Below, piece by piece: positions 61,624 to 64,000 of a stretch of 64,000 nucleotides of DNA. The position numbers and the translations under genes are program-made. The stretch lies in assembly GCA_965230605.1 (NCBI GenBank), contig CBDDLD010000004.1, positions 2,480,001-2,544,000 of the forward strand. Reading direction: 5' to 3'. Below the pieces are notes generated by a model, which saw nothing but the letters and a program-made list of their open reading frames with translations, did no database searches and was not told the origin of the DNA. The first letter of the stretch is position 1. Each line of letters opens with the position of its first letter. The stretch is from CBDDLD01 sp965230605. GTDB taxonomy: Bacteria; Bacteroidota; Bacteroidia; Flavobacteriales; Flavobacteriaceae.

Positions 61624-61881
61624 TTACTTCGCTCTTTCAATTATTTCTACTAATCTCCAGCACTTAGACTTACTTAAAGGTCTTGTTTCCATGATCCTTA
61701 CTGTATCGCCTTCGTTACAGTCGTTTTGTTCATCGTGCGCAACATATTTCTTTGTTTTTAACACGAACTTACCATACATAGGGTGCTTTACTTTCTTAAC
61801 TTCAGAAACCACAATAGATTTCTGCATCTTGTTACTAGTAACTACTCCTATACGTTCTTTTCTTAAATTTCTTTTTTCCAT
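61624..61881 (-). CDS. rpsQ: Ribosomal protein S17
   Basis: 85 residues, OB fold. RKERIGVVTSNKMQKSIVV and ETRPLSKSKCWRLVEI are diagnostic. Two bases before rplN. Confidence 0.98.
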   Translation of the reverse strand: MEKRNLRKERIGVVTSNKMQKSIVVSEVKKVKHPMYGKFVLKTKKYVAHDEQNDCNEGDTVRIMETRPLSKSKCWRLVEIIERAK

Positions 61882-61898
61882 CTTTCAGCAGAATACAG

Positions 61899-62090
61899 TT
61901 ATTGTGAATCTCTATTAGTTAATTCTGTTGCCAATCTAGCTACGTCACGTCTAATGTGTCTAAGCTGTATTGGGTTTTCTAAAGGAGATATTGCATGAGC
62001 CATTTTAAGGTCTGCATAACTCTTTTTAGTTTCACTAAGCTTTTCTTGTAACTCAGCTGTAGATAGCTGTTTAATTTCTGATTGCTTCAT
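61899..62090 (-). CDS. rpmC: Ribosomal protein L29
   Basis: 63 residues, two helices in a hairpin: TAELQEKLSETKKSYADLKM and NPIQLRHIRRDVARLATEL. Exit-tunnel protein, between rplP and rpsQ. Confidence 0.97.
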   Translation of the reverse strand: MKQSEIKQLSTAELQEKLSETKKSYADLKMAHAISPLENPIQLRHIRRDVARLATELTNRDSQ

Positions 62091-62102
62091 AATATTCTTT
62101 TA

Positions 62103-62522
62103 TTAAGCTTCGTAATCTCTAGCTATTATAAACTTAGTTTTTACCGGAAGTTTTTGTGCTGCTAAACGTAATGCTTCTTTAGCTACGTCTAATGGCACAC
62201 CACTTACTTCAAATAAAATACGACCTGGCTTCACTACTGCTGCCCAGTATTCAACGGCACCTTTACCCTTACCCATACGTACCTCTAATGGTTTCTTAGT
62301 AATAGGCTTGTCTGGGAAAATCTTGATCCATAATGAACCCTCTCTCTTCATATAACGAGTTGCAGCGATACGCGCGGCTTCTATTTGACGCGCAGTGATA
62401 AAATTAGAGTCTAATGATTTGATCCCGAAAGTACCATTTGATAATAAATGACCTCTTCCAGAGTTTCCTTTCATACGCCCTTTTTGCTGCTTACGAAATT
62501 TTGTTCTTTTAGGCTGTAACAT
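62103..62522 (-). CDS. rplP: Ribosomal protein L16
   Basis: 139 residues. MLQPKRTKFRKQQKGRMKG opens; MGKGKGAVEYWAAVVKPGRI is the signature loop near the peptidyl-transferase centre. Confidence 0.98.
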   Translation of the reverse strand: MLQPKRTKFRKQQKGRMKGNSGRGHLLSNGTFGIKSLDSNFITARQIEAARIAATRYMKREGSLWIKIFPDKPITKKPLEVRMGKGKGAVEYWAAVVKPGRILFEVSGVPLDVAKEALRLAAQKLPVKTKFIIARDYEA

Positions 62523-62544
62523 TTTTCTTCTTTACTTTAAAAAA

Positions 62545-63267
62545 TTACTTTCTACGACGTGATTGGTTACCTCTTTTGTTTCCGCCACGTCCACCTTTTC
62601 CTTGTTTCTTAGAAAGACCAACTAATGGTGATAATTCTCTCTTACCATATACCTCGCCTTTCATGATCCACACTTTTACACCTAATCTACCATACGTTGT
62701 ATGTGCTTCTACTAAAGCATAATCGATATCGGCTCTAAATGTAGATAAAGGAATACGTCCTTCTTTGTAGTGTTCTGAACGTGCCATTTCAGCACCGTTT
62801 AAACGACCACTAATTTGAACTTTAATTCCTTCAGCATTCATACGCATAGCTGCAGCAATAGCCATTTTAATTGCACGTCTGTATGAAATTCTACTTTCAA
62901 TTTGACGAGCGATACTCGCAGCAACTAGATGCGCATCTAGTTCAGGTCTCTTAATTTCAAAGATGTTCAACTGAACCTCTTTACCAGTAATTTTCTTAAG
63001 CTCTTCTTTTAACTTGTCTACCTCTTGACCACCTTTACCGATAATAATACCAGGTCTAGCAGTAGTGATAGTAACGGTTACAAGTTTAAGCGTACGCTCA
63101 ATAATCACTCTAGACACACTTGCTTTTGATAAACGAGCGTGAACATATTTTCTAATCTTATCGTCTTCGGCAAGCTTATCTCCATAATCATTACCGCCAT
63201 ACCAGTTAGATTCCCATCCTCTGATAATACCTAAACGATTTCCGATTGGATTTGTCTTTTGTCCCAT
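62545..63267 (-). CDS. rpsC: Ribosomal protein S3
   Basis: 240 residues. MGQKTNPIGNRLGIIRGWES opens, the KH domain has GIIIGKGGQEVDKLKEEL, and the C-terminal domain ends in a Gly/Arg/Lys-rich tail. mRNA entry-site protein. Confidence 0.98.
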   Translation of the reverse strand: MGQKTNPIGNRLGIIRGWESNWYGGNDYGDKLAEDDKIRKYVHARLSKASVSRVIIERTLKLVTVTITTARPGIIIGKGGQEVDKLKEELKKITGKEVQLNIFEIKRPELDAHLVAASIARQIESRISYRRAIKMAIAAAMRMNAEGIKVQISGRLNGAEMARSEHYKEGRIPLSTFRADIDYALVEAHTTYGRLGVKVWIMKGEVYGKRELSPLVGLSKKQGKGGRGGNKRGNQSRRRK

Positions 63268-63276
63268 ACTTCTATC

Positions 63277-63684
63277 TTAGCTTTGTGTGTTATTTAATGA
63301 ATCTACCACAACTGTTACGTGGTTAGATCTTTTTCTAATTCTATGTGCTCTACCTTGAGGTGCTGGACGTAAACGCTTAAGCATTGAACCTCCATCTACT
63401 CTAATTTCTTTTACAAATAAATTAGCTTCCTCAATGTCAGCATCTTCGTTTTTAGCTTGCCAATTTGCAATTGCAGATAATAACAATTTCTCTAAACGAC
63501 GAGATGCTTCTTTTTGACTAAATCTAAGAATCTGAAGAGCTTTTTCAGCCTTTTCGCCTCTTACTAAATCCGCTACTAAACGCATCTTTCTTGGCGACGT
63601 AGGACAGTTATTAAGCTTTGCAAAAGCAACTTGCTTCTTCTCAGCTTTTATAGCTTCTGCCATTTGTTTTTTACGACTTCCCAT
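63277..63684 (-). CDS. rplV: Ribosomal protein L22
   Basis: 135 residues. NCPTSPRKMRLVADLVRGEK and the tunnel loop RLRPAPQGRAHRIRKRSNHV are clear. Eight bases after rpsS. Confidence 0.98.
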   Translation of the reverse strand: MGSRKKQMAEAIKAEKKQVAFAKLNNCPTSPRKMRLVADLVRGEKAEKALQILRFSQKEASRRLEKLLLSAIANWQAKNEDADIEEANLFVKEIRVDGGSMLKRLRPAPQGRAHRIRKRSNHVTVVVDSLNNTQS

Positions 63685-63692
63685 AGCGCTTC

Positions 63693-63971
63693 TTATTTTT
63701 TACCTTTATTCTTAGCACCAGCATGACCTCTAAATGATCTTGTTGGTGAAAATTCTCCTAACTTATGACCTACCATGTTCTCAGTAATATATACTGGAAC
63801 AAATTGACGACCATTATGAACAGCTATTGTTTGTCCAACAAAATCTGGAGAGATCATTGATGCTCTAGACCATGTTTTAATAACTGTCTTCTTATTTGAA
63901 GCTACATTTTCTGCAACTTTCTTTTCTAATTTATAATGGATATAAGGTCCTTTCTTTAATGAACGTGCCAT
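63693..63971 (-). CDS. rpsS: Ribosomal protein S19
   Basis: 92 residues. MARSLKKGPYIHYKLEKKV opens, TWSRASMISPDFVGQTIAVH and HKLGEFSPTRSFRGHA follow. Binds the 16S rRNA head with S13. Confidence 0.98.
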   Translation of the reverse strand: MARSLKKGPYIHYKLEKKVAENVASNKKTVIKTWSRASMISPDFVGQTIAVHNGRQFVPVYITENMVGHKLGEFSPTRSFRGHAGAKNKGKK

Positions 63972-63981
63972 ACTATCTTAA

Positions 63982-64000
63982 TTATTTCTTTCTACGTTCT
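63982..64000 (-). CDS. rplB: Ribosomal protein L2, only last codons inside window
   Basis: On the minus strand the last codons read ERRKK and a TAA stop (63982-63984), ten bases before the rpsS ATG. The position and the basic end fit L2, which precedes S19 in the S10 cluster; only six codons are visible. Confidence 0.75.

Noticed and set aside
1..64000. CRISPR arrays, insertion sequences, prophage or integron features
   Set aside because: No regularly spaced repeats, transposase or integrase genes were seen on either strand.

Overview
The window looks like chromosome of a low-GC member of the Bacteroidota, most likely a marine-type Flavobacteriaceae. The evidence is AT-rich leaders without Shine-Dalgarno sequences, -7 boxes of the TAnnTTTG type with a -33 TTG, lineage-typical families (fused SecDF, DUF2911, CHU_C-like Ig domain, FecR/STN signalling, CtlX, membrane LytTR), and the gene order rplQ-carA-eno-gltA behind the S10/spc/alpha ribosomal cluster. 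The genus is not decided by the sequence. No tRNA, rRNA, CRISPR, insertion sequence or prophage was seen.

Layout. 1-8.5 kb, minus strand: secDF (cut by the window edge), a small secreted protein, mdh, a beta-barrel-like protein, gyrB, a CPBP protease and an HTH-DUF4870 regulator. 8.6-20 kb: asnB, queE and a RidA-like lipoprotein on minus; a DUF2911 protein, a C1q-like secreted protein, a HerA-like ATPase, a cupin/hydrolase/RluF/LytTR run and small secreted proteins on plus. 20-22.3 kb: folD and ffh. 22.5-29.3 kb: an ECF sigma factor, FecR anti-sigma and STN-TonB receptor cluster, divergent from a 111-aa basic protein gene and a 660-aa very acidic lipoprotein gene. 29.3-41.4 kb: argS with a large extra segment, an orphan TPR histidine kinase, a CpeT-like lipoprotein, CtlX, an M14 peptidase, a rhomboid, a NUDIX enzyme, pyrE and birA. 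41.4-46.3 kb: rsfS-ftsH-LUD-cdsA-psd-acbP. 46.3-47.6 kb: a MarR regulator and an SDR oxidoreductase. 47.6-52.6 kb, minus: an arginine deiminase-like enzyme, gltA, eno, carA. 52.7-64 kb, minus: rplQ back to the end of rplB.

The most interesting part is at 22.5-28.7 kb. Three sites share GTAGGAAYT, 14 bases, then GTTnnTAnn. They lie in front of fecR (plus), the acidic lipoprotein (minus) and the 111-aa gene (minus). Two of them are identical in both boxes. The first box contains GGAAYT, the classical -35 of ECF sigma factors. I infer that the local ECF sigma factor drives all three units, so that a Fec-type receptor senses a ligand, releases the sigma factor and induces both the receptor operon and a surface lipoprotein built of repeated modules.

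A second self-contained circuit is the MarR/SDR pair. The palindrome TTTGTATGTACAAA occurs once in front of each gene, and at marR it covers the -33 element of a well-spaced promoter.
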